This document shows positions 15,320 through 24,998 of a stretch of DNA of 55,918 nt, piece by piece. The notes below the pieces were generated by a model. It saw only the letters and a list, made by a program, of their open reading frames with translations, made no database searches and had not been told where the DNA came from. The translations under genes were made by a program, and so were the position numbers. Location of the stretch: assembly GCA_016235165.1 (NCBI GenBank), contig JACRLX010000018.1, forward strand, positions 1-55,918, read 5' to 3'. This stretch comes from Rhodocyclales bacterium (GTDB taxonomy: Bacteria; Pseudomonadota; Gammaproteobacteria; Burkholderiales; Rhodocyclaceae). Position 1 is the stretch's first letter. Each line of letters starts with the position of its first letter.

Positions 15320-16171
15320 TCAAGCCGGCGCCGGGCTCAGGATGCGCCCCATCGCATCCGCCGCCGCGCGCAGTTGCGGCACGCTGGTCAGCATTTCGTC
15401 GAGCGAGCGGCGCGCGGTCGGCGCGTGGCAAGCGACGGCGGCGACCAGGCGGCCGTCGTTGCCCAGCACCGGCACCGCGACGGCCACCATGCCGAGGACG
15501 AATTCCTCGTTGTCGATGCCGACGCCGCGCCGGGCGATGCGCTCCAGCTCGGCTTCCAGCACGGCGCGCTCGGTGATGGTGCGCGGCGAATGGCGCTGGA
15601 GTTGCAGCTGATCGAGGATGCCGCGCCGTTCCAGCAGCGGCATCGAAGCGAGGAAGAGCTTGCCGCTGGCGGTGCAGTGCATCGGCACCCAGCTGCCGGG
15701 CGGCAGGTGCATGCGCAGCGGAGCGGTGGTGTCGATGCGCTCGACATAGAGCACGCGGCCGGCATCGGGCACGGTGAGGTTGCAGGTTTCGCCCAGGGCA
15801 CGCACCAGGTGGCGCAGCACGGCGCGGCATTCGCGGCGGATGTTGGAGCCGCGCAGCAGGCGCAGGGCGAGCGTGGTGGCGCGGTTGCCGGGCACGTAGC
15901 CGCGCCCGGCCGGCATGTGCAGCAGGTAGCCCTGCGCTTCCATCGCCCGCAGCAGGCGCATCAGGGTGCTCTTCGGCACCTTCATCGCGGTGGCGAGCTG
16001 GGCCAGGGTCAATGGCTGCGAGGCTTCGCAGAGGTGCTCCAGCACCGTCAGCGGCCGCAGGCGGCGGACATCCTCGCCGGCGTCGCCGTCGCTCGGCTCC
16101 GGCGCTCCGGTGCCAGGTTCTTCCCAGGCGCGGGCACCGCTGTATTGGCCCGTGGGCGTCTTGCTGCGCAT
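15320..16171 (-). CDS. IclR-family transcriptional regulator
   Basis: The 283-residue protein has an N-terminal winged helix ([20 protein letters not shown], about residues 53-72) and a C-terminal effector-binding GAF-like domain with the family pattern [13 protein letters not shown] and [18 protein letters not shown]. The first 35 residues are an extra, probably disordered tail. GGAGGAG precedes the start. It ends the minus-strand cluster with the TRAP transporter and GMC oxidoreductase and is the likely regulator of that cluster. Confidence 0.9.
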   Translation of the reverse strand: MRSKTPTGQYSGARAWEEPGTGAPEPSDGDAGEDVRRLRPLTVLEHLCEASQPLTLAQLATAMKVPKSTLMRLLRAMEAQGYLLHMPAGRGYVPGNRATTLALRLLRGSNIRRECRAVLRHLVRALGETCNLTVPDAGRVLYVERIDTTAPLRMHLPPGSWVPMHCTASGKLFLASMPLLERRGILDQLQLQRHSPRTITERAVLEAELERIARRGVGIDNEEFVLGMVAVAVPVLGNDGRLVAAVACHAPTARRSLDEMLTSVPQLRAAADAMGRILSPAPA

Positions 16172-16268
16172 GCTGTCGCATCTCCTCCGTGGAATCTCGG
16201 CCCCGGCGGTCGCCGGGTGGCCCGCTATTCCAGCACAAGCGGGTCGGCGGCGGTACCCCGGCGGGTCT

Positions 16269-16937
16269 TCAGCCGCGCCGCACCAGGTGGCTTTCGAGGC
16301 GCACGACGCCGACCGTGGCCTCGGCGGCGGCGCGCGCGGCGTCGATCTGGCGCTCGGTCTCGACCGCGCCCCAGAATTCCACCACGCCGTTCGACACCGT
16401 GACGTTGATCAGATGCATCGGCAGCTCGGCTTCCTCCAGCGCCCGCAGCAGGCGCTCGCGCAGCACCGAATCCTCGACGCGCACATTGTCCGGCTTGTGC
16501 CAGGTGGCGACGCCGCGCAGCAGGTTGGCACGGCTGACGATGCCGACCAGCCTGCCCTGTTCCATCACCGGCACGCGCTTGACGTGGTATTTCTCCAGCA
16601 GGGCGGCGATTTCGGTCAGCGGCGTGTCGGGCGCGACGCTGATCACTTCGCGCGTCATCACGTCGCGCGCGCGGCGGCCGAATTCCTTCAGATAGCGCTG
16701 CGTCGGCTCTTCGGGCGTGACCAGCAGGCGCAGCCACCACGAGCTGCGCTGGCGGGTGCCGGTTTCGGCGCGGTGGATCAGGTCGCCCTCGCTGACGATG
16801 CCGACCAGGCGGCCATCGGCGGCGATCACGGGTAGGGCGCTGATGCGCGCATCGAGCATGGTGCGGGCGATCTCGCCGACATCGGTTTCGAGGGTCACGG
16901 TAAGCACCGCGGTGGTCATCACGTCCTTGGCCAGCAT
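16269..16937 (-). CDS. CBS-pair protein with C-terminal BON domain
   Basis: The protein of 222 residues contains two CBS motifs (MTTAVLTVTLETDVGEIART and MTREVISVAPDTPLTEIAAL), which usually sense adenine nucleotides. They are followed by a BON domain (residues about 150-218, INVTVSNGVVEFWGAV), usually a lipid or membrane contact module. It starts 24 bases after the dctM stop, so it is probably part of the TRAP operon. A regulatory or membrane-sensing role is inferred. Confidence 0.88.
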   Translation of the reverse strand: MLAKDVMTTAVLTVTLETDVGEIARTMLDARISALPVIAADGRLVGIVSEGDLIHRAETGTRQRSSWWLRLLVTPEEPTQRYLKEFGRRARDVMTREVISVAPDTPLTEIAALLEKYHVKRVPVMEQGRLVGIVSRANLLRGVATWHKPDNVRVEDSVLRERLLRALEEAELPMHLINVTVSNGVVEFWGAVETERQIDAARAAAEATVGVVRLESHLVRRG

Positions 16938-16961
16938 GCTTGTTCTCCCTTGGCGCGGCGT

Positions 16962-18272
16962 TCAGTTGAGGGTCGGCAGCCAGGTCGCCATCTTGGGGAA
17001 CATCATCAGCAGGGCGACGCCGATCAGTTGCAGGATCATGAACTGCGACATGCCCGAGTAGATGTCCTTCAGCTCCCATTGCGGCACCACGCCCTTGAGG
17101 AAATAAGCCGAGAGCGCTACCGGCGGCGACAGCCAGGCGGTCTGCAGGGTCATCGCCACCAGGGTGCAGAACCAGATCAGGTCGATGTTCATCGCGGCCA
17201 CGATGGGCAGCACGATGGGCACCACGATCAGCACGATGGGCACCCATTCCAGCGGCCAGCCGAGGACGAAGATGAGGCCGAGGATGACGATCAGCATCAG
17301 GGTCGGCGGCAGGGCGAGGCCGGTGAGCAGGCTGGCCAGGTATTCGGCGCTGCCCAGGCGCGAGAACACGGCGCCGAACAGGTTGGAGGCTGTCACCAGC
17401 ATCAGGATCATGCTCGACACTTCCAGCGTCTGGAAGGCGGAGCGGCGGATTTTCGCCATCGTCATGCGCCCGCTGCACAGGGTCAGCAGGAACACCGCGC
17501 CGCAGCCGACGGCGCCGGCGTCGGTCGGCGTGGCGATGCCGAGCAGGATCACGCCCAGCGTGGCGGCGATGACGACGATCACCGGCACCACGCCGATCGC
17601 CAGGTCGCGGATCACGGCGCCCATCGATGTCGCGCGCAGCTCGGGCGGCAGCGCCGGGCCGAGGGCCGGATTGAGCCAGCAGCGCAGCAGGCACCAGGCG
17701 GTGAAAATGGTCGACAGCAACAGGCCGGGAATCACGGCGGCGGCGAACAGGTCGGTGGCCGGCACGCCGACCACCGGGCCCATCACGATCAGCATCACCG
17801 AGGGCGGGATCAGGATGCCCAGGGTGCCGCCGGCGGCGATCGCCCCGGCGCTCATCTTGGCGTCATAGCCGCTCTTGATCATCGCCGGGCCGGCCATCAC
17901 GCCGAGCAGGGTGACCGAGGAGCCGACGATGCCGGTGGCGGCGGCGAAGATGGTGGCGGTGATCAGCACGGCGAGGTAGAGCGAGCCGCGCAGCCCGGCC
18001 AGCAGTTGCTGGATGCCGGTGAACATGCGCTCCATCAGGCCCGACTGCTCGAGCAGGAAGCCCATGAAAAGGAAGAAGGGGATCGAGGCCAGCACGGTGT
18101 CCTTCATCACCGAGAAGGTTTGCAGCACGGCGAGGTCGAAGACCATCGGGCCGTAGGCGATGAAGCCGGTGCCGAGCGCCACGGCGCCGAGCGTGAAGGC
18201 GATCGGAAAGCCGATGAAGATGATGCCGAACAGCGCCGCCAGGGCGACCAGGCCAAAGAGTTCGTTGCTCAT
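16962..18272 (-). CDS. dctM: TRAP transporter large permease DctM
   Basis: The 436-residue, highly hydrophobic protein has about 12 membrane segments and family motifs such as ASIPFFLFMGFLLEQSGLME and GGTLGILIPPSVMLIVMG. It forms the sodium-driven channel of a tripartite ATP-independent periplasmic transporter for organic acids. The ATG at 18272 follows GAAGGAGATC and overlaps the dctQ stop by four bases. Confidence 0.93.
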   Translation of the reverse strand: MSNELFGLVALAALFGIIFIGFPIAFTLGAVALGTGFIAYGPMVFDLAVLQTFSVMKDTVLASIPFFLFMGFLLEQSGLMERMFTGIQQLLAGLRGSLYLAVLITATIFAAATGIVGSSVTLLGVMAGPAMIKSGYDAKMSAGAIAAGGTLGILIPPSVMLIVMGPVVGVPATDLFAAAVIPGLLLSTIFTAWCLLRCWLNPALGPALPPELRATSMGAVIRDLAIGVVPVIVVIAATLGVILLGIATPTDAGAVGCGAVFLLTLCSGRMTMAKIRRSAFQTLEVSSMILMLVTASNLFGAVFSRLGSAEYLASLLTGLALPPTLMLIVILGLIFVLGWPLEWVPIVLIVVPIVLPIVAAMNIDLIWFCTLVAMTLQTAWLSPPVALSAYFLKGVVPQWELKDIYSGMSQFMILQLIGVALLMMFPKMATWLPTLN

Positions 18273-18835
18273 GTGATCTCCTTCACCAGGCCGGTCTGTT
18301 CGCCGCCTTCCGGCCAGCGGCCTTCGATCGCGGCATCGAGGCTCTTGCAGAATTCGGCGATGCCCTGGATCGTCAGCAGCAGGCCGGTCAGCGGCATCGA
18401 CAGCTTGAAGGGCCAGGTGATCGGCATCCAGGGGCTGCTGACGAAGCGTTCGCCGGTGCTGAAGGCCTTGTAAAAGTAACCCCAGCCGAACCAGAGGAAG
18501 ACCATGGCGAAGGGCAGGAACATCAGCAGGTAGCAAACGGCATCGACGATGCCCTGGGTGCGCGGCGACCAGTTGGAATACAGCGAGTCGGTGCGGATGT
18601 GCCCCTTGCATTGCAGGGTGTAGGCCGAGCCGAGCATGAAGAAGCTGCCATAGAGCATGAAGGTCATGTCATAGGCCCAGAGCGTCGGCGCGTCGAACAC
18701 GTAGCGCGCGACGACTTCATAGCAGAGCGAGAGCACCATGGGAATGATGAGCCAGGCCACCAGCTTGCCGGTCCAGATGGCGACCGGGTCGAGGGCATGG
18801 GCAATGCGCAGCAGCCTTGAGGGTTGTCCGACCAT
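18269..18835 (-). CDS. dctQ: TRAP transporter small permease DctQ
   Basis: This 188-residue protein has four predicted membrane helices, including WLIIPMVLSLCYEVVARYVF, with the DctQ signature GSAYTLQCKGHIRTDSLYSN. It links the periplasmic binding protein to the DctM channel. It lies between dctP and dctM in the usual order. Confidence 0.92.
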   Translation of the reverse strand: MVGQPSRLLRIAHALDPVAIWTGKLVAWLIIPMVLSLCYEVVARYVFDAPTLWAYDMTFMLYGSFFMLGSAYTLQCKGHIRTDSLYSNWSPRTQGIVDAVCYLLMFLPFAMVFLWFGWGYFYKAFSTGERFVSSPWMPITWPFKLSMPLTGLLLTIQGIAEFCKSLDAAIEGRWPEGGEQTGLVKEIT

Positions 18836-18921
18836 GGGTAGCGTATCCGTGCGGGTGGTGCGAGCCAGTGCAGCGAGGCGTGGCGGGAGCGGTGACGACC
18901 GCGCCCCCGCCCCGATATGTC

Positions 18922-20031
18922 CTACTTGCCGCCCACGGCCTCGGCGCCGAGGCCATAGTAGAGGCCGTTGATCTTGGTCCAGTAGGGCACCACGACCTTG
19001 GCAAAGGCGCGCTGCGATTCGAGCACCTCCTTGAACAGCGGGTTGCGCCCGGCTTCGCGGTCGTACACCAGGTTGGTGGCCTTGATGAAGGCGGAGAAGA
19101 ACTCTTTCGGCGTGTCATGCACGGCGACTTTGTGCTCCTTTTGCAGCTTTTCCAGGGCGACCGCGTTGCGATGCACGTTGAAGGCGTAGGTCTCGGTGAT
19201 GGTGGCCATCACCGCGCCCTCGACCACCGCCTTGAGGTCGGCCGGCAGCTTGTTCCACACCGTCTTGTTGAACAGCACCTCGCCCACATCGGACGACTGG
19301 TGCAGGCCCTGCAGGTAGTAGTGCTTGAAGACGTTGTGGAAGCCGAGGATCACATCGTCGGCGGGACCGATCCATTCGGCTGCGTCGATCACGCCGCGCT
19401 GCGCCGCCGGGACGATCTCGCCGCCGGGCATGGCCACTGCGGTGATGCCCATTTCCTTGAAGATTTCGCCGGTCAGGCCGGGGGGCGAGCGGTACTTCAT
19501 CTTCTTCATGTCGGCGATGGAATTGATCGGCACCTTGAACCAGCCGAAGGGATCGGGGCCCATCGGCTGCATCATGAAGGGCTTGATGTTCATATTCAGC
19601 CCCTGTTCGTAGAGCTTCTCGTAGAGCGCATTGCCGCCACCCTGCGACAGCCAGGCCATGTGCGAGATCTGGTCCATGCCGGTGCCGGCGCCGGCCGCCG
19701 GGTTGGAGAACAGGGCCGCCGCGCTGTTCTTGCCCGACCAGTAGTGGGTCCAGGCGAAGCCGCCGTCGACCACGCCCTTGTCCACCGCGTCGAGGATTTC
19801 GAAGGCATTGACCACGGCGCCATCGGGCAGGATTTCCATCTTGATGCGGCCGTTGGACATCTTGTCCACGCGGTCGCCGAAGCGCTTCATCAGCTCGAAG
19901 TAGATGCTGGCGGTGGGCACCGCCGTCTGGATCTTCATCCGCGTCACCTGCTGGGCATGAACCAGGCTGCCAGCGCCCACCAGCACGACCGCGGTCGCGA
20001 CCCCCAAGAGCTTCCGTATCGATATCGCCAT
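18922..20031 (-). CDS. dctP: TRAP transporter substrate-binding protein DctP
   Basis: The 369-residue protein has a signal peptide (KLLGVATAVVLVGAGSLVHA) and the DctP fold. The pattern RSPPGLTGEIFKEMGITAVA contains the conserved Arg that usually clamps the substrate carboxylate, and EWIGPADDVILGFHNVFKHY recalls TakP-type, 2-oxoacid-binding members. The exact ligand is not determined. An 86-base gap separates it from dctQ. Confidence 0.92.
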   Translation of the reverse strand: MAISIRKLLGVATAVVLVGAGSLVHAQQVTRMKIQTAVPTASIYFELMKRFGDRVDKMSNGRIKMEILPDGAVVNAFEILDAVDKGVVDGGFAWTHYWSGKNSAAALFSNPAAGAGTGMDQISHMAWLSQGGGNALYEKLYEQGLNMNIKPFMMQPMGPDPFGWFKVPINSIADMKKMKYRSPPGLTGEIFKEMGITAVAMPGGEIVPAAQRGVIDAAEWIGPADDVILGFHNVFKHYYLQGLHQSSDVGEVLFNKTVWNKLPADLKAVVEGAVMATITETYAFNVHRNAVALEKLQKEHKVAVHDTPKEFFSAFIKATNLVYDREAGRNPLFKEVLESQRAFAKVVVPYWTKINGLYYGLGAEAVGGK

Positions 20032-20120
20032 GTGTGTTGCCTCCTCGTCTTGTGAACAACCGGGGCCGGCTGACCCGTCGGGTCGGTACCGCCCCACTCT
20101 TGCCCCTCGGGCAATCCCTT

Positions 20121-21716
20121 TCAGCCGGCGTCCGCGCGCATCATGTCGGCCGCCTTTTCCGCAATCATTATGGTTGGCGCATTGGTGTTGCCGGAGACGA
20201 TCTCCGGCATGATGGATGCATCGACGACGCGCAAGCCGCCGATGCCGCGCACCCGCAGTCGCGCATCGACCACCGCCATGGCATCCGCGCCCATCTTGCA
20301 GGTGCCCGCCGGGTGGTAGATGGTCTGGCTGTACTGGCGCGCGGCGTCGAGCAGCTCGGCATCGCTGCGAAAGCGCTCGCCGGGCACGTGTTCGGAAAGT
20401 ATGCGCGGCGCCAATGCCGGCGCCTGGGCGATGCGGCGGGCCACCTTGATGCCGCCGATCACCACCGGATGGTCGCGCTCGTCGGACAGGTAATTGGGGT
20501 GGATCGCCGGGTGCTGCATCGGGTCCGCCGAGCGGATCTCGATCCGCCCACGGCTGTAGGGACGCAACTGGCATACCGAGGCCGTGAAGGCGGAAAAGCG
20601 GTGGGCGCCTTCGCCCGGCTTGTCGGCGGAGAGCGGCTGCATGTGGAACTGGATGTCGGGCCGCGCGGCTTCCGGGCCGGAACGGGTGAAGATGGCGACC
20701 TGGCTCGCCGCCAGGGTCAGCGGCCCGCTGCGCGCGAACATGTACTGGAGGCCGATCCACAGCTTGCCCAGCGGGTTGTTGACTTCGTCGTTGAGGGTGC
20801 GTTCGCGGGTCTTGAACACCAGCCTGACCTGGAGGTGGTCCTGCAGGTTTTCGCCGACGCCGGGCAGGTCGTGCACCACGCCCAGGCCAAGGCGCTGCAG
20901 CAGGCCGGCAGCGCCGATCCCCGAACATTGCAGGAGTTGCGGCGAACCGATGGCGCCGCTGGCGAGTATGACTTCCGCCGCCGCCGTGGCCTGCCGCAGC
21001 CGGCCGCCCTGCATGAACTCGACGCCGGTCGCCCGGCGCCCCTCGAACAGCAGCCGCGTGGCGTGGGCCCCGGTTTCCACCCGCAGGTTGGGCCGCTTGC
21101 GCGCCGGCTTGAGGAAGCCCCTGGCGGTGCTCCAGCGAAACCCCTTGTAGGCCGTCTGCTGGAAGTAACTGACGCCCTCCTGGACAGCGCCGTTCGGATC
21201 GTCGTTGAAGGGAATGCCGATTTCCTGGGCGGCCTTGACGAAATGGTCGGCGATCGGCCGGTTCAGGCGCAGGTCGGAAACCTTCAGCGGTCCGCCGACG
21301 GCATGGTAGCGGCCGGGCCCGCGCTGCTGGTCTTCGGACTTGAGGAAGTAGGGCAGGACTTCGTCATAGCCCCAGCCCGGATTGCCCAGCTCCGCCCAGC
21401 GGTCGTAATCCTCGCGCTGGCCGCGGATGTAGAGCAGGCCGTTGAGCGAACTGGAGCCCCCGAGCACCTTGCCGCGCGGCCATTGCAGCTGGCGGTTGGC
21501 GATCCCCGGATCGGGCTCGGTGAGGTAGCACCAGTCCAGCTTCGGGTCGTGCATGGTCTTGAAGTAGCCGACCGGTATATGGATCCAGGGGTTCCAGTCC
21601 TCGCCGCCGGCTTCGAGCAGCAGCACCCGCGTCCGCGGGTCTTCCGTCAGCCGGTTGGCCAGCACGCATCCGGCCGAACCGGCTCCGACCACGATGTAGT
21701 CGAACGCGAAAGACAT
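20121..21716 (-). CDS. GMC-family FAD oxidoreductase (choline/alcohol dehydrogenase-like)
   Basis: The 531-residue enzyme begins with the FAD dinucleotide fold ([20 protein letters not shown]). It has both GMC signatures ([20 protein letters not shown] and the [17 protein letters not shown] region). The catalytic His region is [10 protein letters not shown], and [18 protein letters not shown] lies near the end. Such enzymes oxidise alcohols to aldehydes or acids. It lies first in the cluster with the TRAP transporter, so it probably acts on the imported compound or its precursor. Substrate unknown. Confidence 0.9.
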   Translation of the reverse strand: MSFAFDYIVVGAGSAGCVLANRLTEDPRTRVLLLEAGGEDWNPWIHIPVGYFKTMHDPKLDWCYLTEPDPGIANRQLQWPRGKVLGGSSSLNGLLYIRGQREDYDRWAELGNPGWGYDEVLPYFLKSEDQQRGPGRYHAVGGPLKVSDLRLNRPIADHFVKAAQEIGIPFNDDPNGAVQEGVSYFQQTAYKGFRWSTARGFLKPARKRPNLRVETGAHATRLLFEGRRATGVEFMQGGRLRQATAAAEVILASGAIGSPQLLQCSGIGAAGLLQRLGLGVVHDLPGVGENLQDHLQVRLVFKTRERTLNDEVNNPLGKLWIGLQYMFARSGPLTLAASQVAIFTRSGPEAARPDIQFHMQPLSADKPGEGAHRFSAFTASVCQLRPYSRGRIEIRSADPMQHPAIHPNYLSDERDHPVVIGGIKVARRIAQAPALAPRILSEHVPGERFRSDAELLDAARQYSQTIYHPAGTCKMGADAMAVVDARLRVRGIGGLRVVDASIMPEIVSGNTNAPTIMIAEKAADMMRADAG

Positions 21717-21775
21717 CCGCAGCTTCCCCCTGTGCTTCCCTTTGCCTCGCGGACATCGGGTCGTTTATGGAACGT

Positions 21776-21791
21776 GGCGTTTCAAAACGCC
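21776..21791. promoter_or_regulatory. Palindrome upstream of the GMC gene
   Basis: GGCGTTTCAAAACGCC is a perfect inverted repeat 60 bases before the GMC start. GTTTCA/AAAC palindromes are typical of IclR-family operators such as KdgR sites. It is the best candidate site for the IclR protein of this cluster. Confidence 0.45.
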
Positions 21792-21866
21792 GGAGCGGAC
21801 TATCGCCAGGACTCTTTCCCCGTGGCAAGGGAAATCCGTTCGACCGGGGACTAATGAAACGAAAAT

Positions 21867-21881
21867 GGCACGTAACGTGCC
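21867..21881. promoter_or_regulatory. Palindrome GGCACGTAACGTGCC
   Basis: This 15-base perfect palindrome lies between the GMC promoter and the end of the acyltransferase gene, followed by one more half-site GGCACG. It may be a regulator site or a small terminator stem; no T-run follows. Confidence 0.35.
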
Positions 21882-21940
21882 ATGGATGGCACGACCACAA
21901 CAGAATAATGGTTGCTGGCGGGCGCGACGCCCAGTGGTGT

Positions 21941-22801
21941 TCAGTAGATCCGGGGTTCGCCCGCAGGCCGCGTCTTGAAGCGCTTGTGCAACCAGTAGTA
22001 CTGCTCGGGCGAGCGTTCGACTTCGGCTTCGATGAAGGCATTGAGCCGGAGCGCGTCGGCGGCCTCGTCGTCGCCCGGAAAACCGGCCCAGGGCTCGCCG
22101 ACGCGGGCGACATAGCCGCCGGCTTCCATGCGCGTAATCACCGGAATCACTGTCGCCCCGGTCAGCTTGGCCAGGCGCGACAACCCGGTGATGGTCGCCG
22201 TCGGCACGCCGAAGAAAGGCACGAAGATCGACTCCCTGGGGCCGTAGTCCATGTCCGGCGAGTAGTGGAAGAAACGCCCGCCCTTCATCGCCTTCAGCGC
22301 CTTCCTCGTGCCCTCCTGGCGCGAGGCCAGCTCGCAGTTGCCGAAGCGCAGCCGCCCGCCGTTCATCGCCGCCTCGAAGACGCGGTTCTTCTGTCGCGTG
22401 TAGATCGCCACCAGGCCGTGGTCGAGCGCCATACGGATCCAGCCGGCATCGATGCCGACGAAGTGCGGCACCAGCAGGATCACCGGCTTGTCCTTGTGCG
22501 CCGCCAGCCGCTCGTCGCCTTCGAGCCGCACCAGGCAGCGGATGCGCCCCGGCGAGGCCCACCACCACAGCCCCAGCTCGACAATGCTGCGGCCGAAGGC
22601 CATGAAGTGGCGTCTTGCCAGCGCCGACTTTTGCGCAGCGGAGAGCTGCGGAAAGCACAGACCGAGGTTGGTCAGGGTAACGCGCCGGCGCTCGCCGACC
22701 AGCGCATACAGCGCCAGCCCCAGCGCCTTGCCGACGAGGGCCAGCACGGGCAGCGGCAGCCAGTGCAGCAGCCACATCAGGGCGAGGATGAGGCGTGTCA
22801 C
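21941..22801 (-). CDS. Lipid A late acyltransferase, LpxL/HtrB type (first)
   Basis: The 286-residue protein has an N-terminal membrane helix (LILALMWLLHWLPLPVLALV) and the acyltransferase site HFVGID (HX4D), followed by SPDMDYGPRESIFVPFFGVP, which is characteristic of LpxL/LpxM. It transfers a secondary acyl chain from acyl-ACP to lipid A at the inner membrane. It begins with GTG, 12 bases after the Fe-S protein stop, and shares a minus-strand operon with it and the second acyltransferase. Confidence 0.9.
   Translation of the reverse strand: MTRLILALMWLLHWLPLPVLALVGKALGLALYALVGERRRVTLTNLGLCFPQLSAAQKSALARRHFMAFGRSIVELGLWWWASPGRIRCLVRLEGDERLAAHKDKPVILLVPHFVGIDAGWIRMALDHGLVAIYTRQKNRVFEAAMNGGRLRFGNCELASRQEGTRKALKAMKGGRFFHYSPDMDYGPRESIFVPFFGVPTATITGLSRLAKLTGATVIPVITRMEAGGYVARVGEPWAGFPGDDEAADALRLNAFIEAEVERSPEQYYWLHKRFKTRPAGEPRIY
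22617..22631 (-). repeat. 15-base motif, copy 5 (exact, minus strand)
   Basis: The reverse complement of AAAGTCGGCGCTGGC is found here inside the lpxL-type gene, encoding part of QKSALAR. It shows the motif is tolerated within coding sequence. Confidence 0.65.
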
Positions 22802-22813
22802 GTGCAGGTCTGC

Positions 22814-24067
22814 TTAATGCGGCCAGGCTTCGGCGAAAGTTTCGTCGAGCAGTTCGATCCAGTGGCGCACCGGCACCGGCGAGCTCACCGCCAGGTGATG
22901 CTGGCAGCCGATGTTGCCCGTCGCGATCAATGTCGCGCGGGTGCCGAGCAGGGTCTTCAGCTTGGCCTCGCGCAGGCCGGCGGCGAGTTCGGGTTCGAGC
23001 ACCGAGTAGCTGCCGGCCGAACCGCAGCAGAGAAAGGGATAGTCGGTCAGGGTCAGCTTGAAGCCGGCGCGCTTGAGGATGTTTTCCACCACGCCGTTGA
23101 TGCCCTGCCCATGTTGCAGGCTGCACGGCGACTGCCAGGCGATGCGCGGCGGCGGGCCGGCGCGCGGCGGGATGGGCAGCAGATCCTCGCGCCATTCGGC
23201 GGCGACCACCTCGGCGATGTCGCGTACCAGTTCGGTGATGCGCTGCGCCTTCGCGGCATAGCGCGGGTCGTCGGCCAGCAGCTTGCCGTAGTCGCGCAGG
23301 TGGGCGCCGCAGCCGCTCGATGTCATGACGATGGCCTCGATGCCGGCCTCGACCTGCGGCCACAGGGCGTCGATGTTGCGCCGCATGTGGGCGAGCGATT
23401 CCTCCGGCGCGGCCATGTGCAGGCTCAAGGCGCCGCAGCAGCCTTCGTCGCCGGTTTCGAGATGGATGCCGAAGCGGTCGAGCACGCGCGCCGCGGCGGC
23501 GTTGATCGACGGCCCGAGCGAGGGCTGCACACAACCCGTCCACACCAGCATGCGGCGCTTGCGCGGCTGGTCGGGCCAGGGCCCGGCGGCGGCGACCGGC
23601 AGCTCGACCTTGGCGCGCAGGGTGGGCGACAGCTGCTTGCGGAACAGGCGGCCGAGGAACAGCGCCAGCCCGAAGCGGCCGCGGAAGGGCACCACCAGGC
23701 GCATGCCCAGGCGCAGCAGCCGGGTGCGCCAGGAACGCGGCAACTCGGATTCGATGTAGGACTTGGTGATGTCGAGCAGGTGGCCGAAGGGCACGTGCTC
23801 GGGACACATCGCCTCGCAGGAGCGGCAGGTCAGGCAATGGTCGAGGCGCTGCTGGAGTTCATGGTCGACCACGCCGGTGGCGTACATCTTGCGCATCAGC
23901 TGGATGCGGCCGCGCGGACTTTCCTCGTCCTCGTTGAGCAGGCGGAAAGTCGGACACTTGACCATGCACTGGCCGCAGTCGATGCATTTGTCAAGCAGCT
24001 CCTCCGCCTCGATGCCGAGCGGCGTGTTGGCGAATTTCGGGGCGAGCTCGAATTCAACGTGGGACAT
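22814..24067 (-). CDS. GlcF-like (Fe-S)-binding oxidoreductase subunit
   Basis: The 417-residue protein has two 4Fe-4S ferredoxin motifs (CIDCGQCMVKCP and CLTCRSCEAMCP). Two CCG-type domains follow (about CGALSLH near the end of the first, and FLCCGSAGSYSV in the second) that bind further clusters or heme-like centres. This is the layout of glycolate oxidase subunit GlcF. GlcD and GlcE are not adjacent, so its flavoprotein partner must be elsewhere, or it has another role. It sits oddly between two lipid A acyltransferase genes. Confidence 0.87.
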   Translation of the reverse strand: MSHVEFELAPKFANTPLGIEAEELLDKCIDCGQCMVKCPTFRLLNEDEESPRGRIQLMRKMYATGVVDHELQQRLDHCLTCRSCEAMCPEHVPFGHLLDITKSYIESELPRSWRTRLLRLGMRLVVPFRGRFGLALFLGRLFRKQLSPTLRAKVELPVAAAGPWPDQPRKRRMLVWTGCVQPSLGPSINAAAARVLDRFGIHLETGDEGCCGALSLHMAAPEESLAHMRRNIDALWPQVEAGIEAIVMTSSGCGAHLRDYGKLLADDPRYAAKAQRITELVRDIAEVVAAEWREDLLPIPPRAGPPPRIAWQSPCSLQHGQGINGVVENILKRAGFKLTLTDYPFLCCGSAGSYSVLEPELAAGLREAKLKTLLGTRATLIATGNIGCQHHLAVSSPVPVRHWIELLDETFAEAWPH

Positions 24068-24093
24068 TTGTGCTCCGTTTTCCTGCGATCAAT

Positions 24094-24930
24094 TCAGGCC
24101 GGTGGCGGTTCGGCGCCGGCCGGTACCTTGTAGCGGTTGTAACCCCAGAGGTACTGCTGCGGACAGCGACGGACCAGGGCTTCGAGCTCGTGGTTGAGCC
24201 GCGCGGCGCGCGTGGCGAGGTCGCCTTCGAGCGCGGCGGACAACCGAAACAGCTTGAGATGGTAACCGGCGCCGTAGTGCAGGCGCTCGGCATAGGCCAT
24301 GAGTACCGTGGCCCCGGTTTCCGCGAGGCGCGCCGCCAGGGTCATGGTGTAGGCGGGCCGGCCGAAGAAGGGCAGCCAGAGGCCCTCGCCCTTGCCCGGC
24401 ACCTGGTCGGGCAGCATGCCCACGGCTTCGCCGCTCTTCAGCGCCTTGAGCAGGCGCCGCACGCCGGAAAGGTCGGCGGGGGCGAGCTTGAGATTGGCGC
24501 CGCGGCCCTCCTCGATCAGCGGCGCCAGCCAGTCCTGCTTGGGGCGGCGGTAGAGCACGGTGATCGGCCGCCGCGCGGCGTAATACTGCGCCGTGACCTC
24601 GAAGCAACCCAGATGCGGCGTCAGAAACAGGATGCCGCGGCCCGCGGCCCAGGCGTCTTCGACCAGTTCCCAACCCGACACCTTCACAACGCGGCCGACC
24701 ACCTCGTCCTGCGGCCGCAGCCAGATCTTGGGCAGCTCCAGCAGCGACTTGCCGGCTTCGGCGATGGCGGCGTTGCGCGCCTCGTCCATGTTCGCCTGGG
24801 CGATGTGGGTCGTGAAGTTGCGCCGATAGGTGGCCGAGAGCAACCAGGCCAGCCAGCCGGCGAGCGCACCGAGGTTGTGCAGCACCGGCAGTGGCAGCCG
24901 GGCAAGGAGGTGGAACAGGGCGGGGAACAC
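24094..24930 (-). CDS. Lipid A late acyltransferase, LpxL/LpxM type (second)
   Basis: This 278-residue homologue has the HX4E site HLGCFE, the motif MLPDQVPGKGEGLWLPFFGR, and an N-terminal membrane anchor (LFHLLARLPLPVLHNLGALA). It begins with a GTG and no clear ribosome site. With the gene at 21941 it gives two secondary-acyl enzymes, enough for a hexa-acyl lipid A. It is divergently transcribed from gnnA across 68 bases. Confidence 0.9.
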   Translation of the reverse strand: MFPALFHLLARLPLPVLHNLGALAGWLAWLLSATYRRNFTTHIAQANMDEARNAAIAEAGKSLLELPKIWLRPQDEVVGRVVKVSGWELVEDAWAAGRGILFLTPHLGCFEVTAQYYAARRPITVLYRRPKQDWLAPLIEEGRGANLKLAPADLSGVRRLLKALKSGEAVGMLPDQVPGKGEGLWLPFFGRPAYTMTLAARLAETGATVLMAYAERLHYGAGYHLKLFRLSAALEGDLATRAARLNHELEALVRRCPQQYLWGYNRYKVPAGAEPPPA

Positions 24931-24998
24931 GGCTTTCGTGGCGTCGGCAGCGGTCAGCAGCGGGCAAGGATGCGGGGGAGAAAGTAGAATTATCGCCT

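Noticed and set aside
16950..18473. A 507-codon plus-strand open frame opposite the TRAP permease genes
   Set aside because: It is His/Asp/Gln-rich low-complexity translation of the antisense of dctM/dctQ, which are clearly real. Similar long antisense frames occur opposite actP, gmc, groEL and the symporters.
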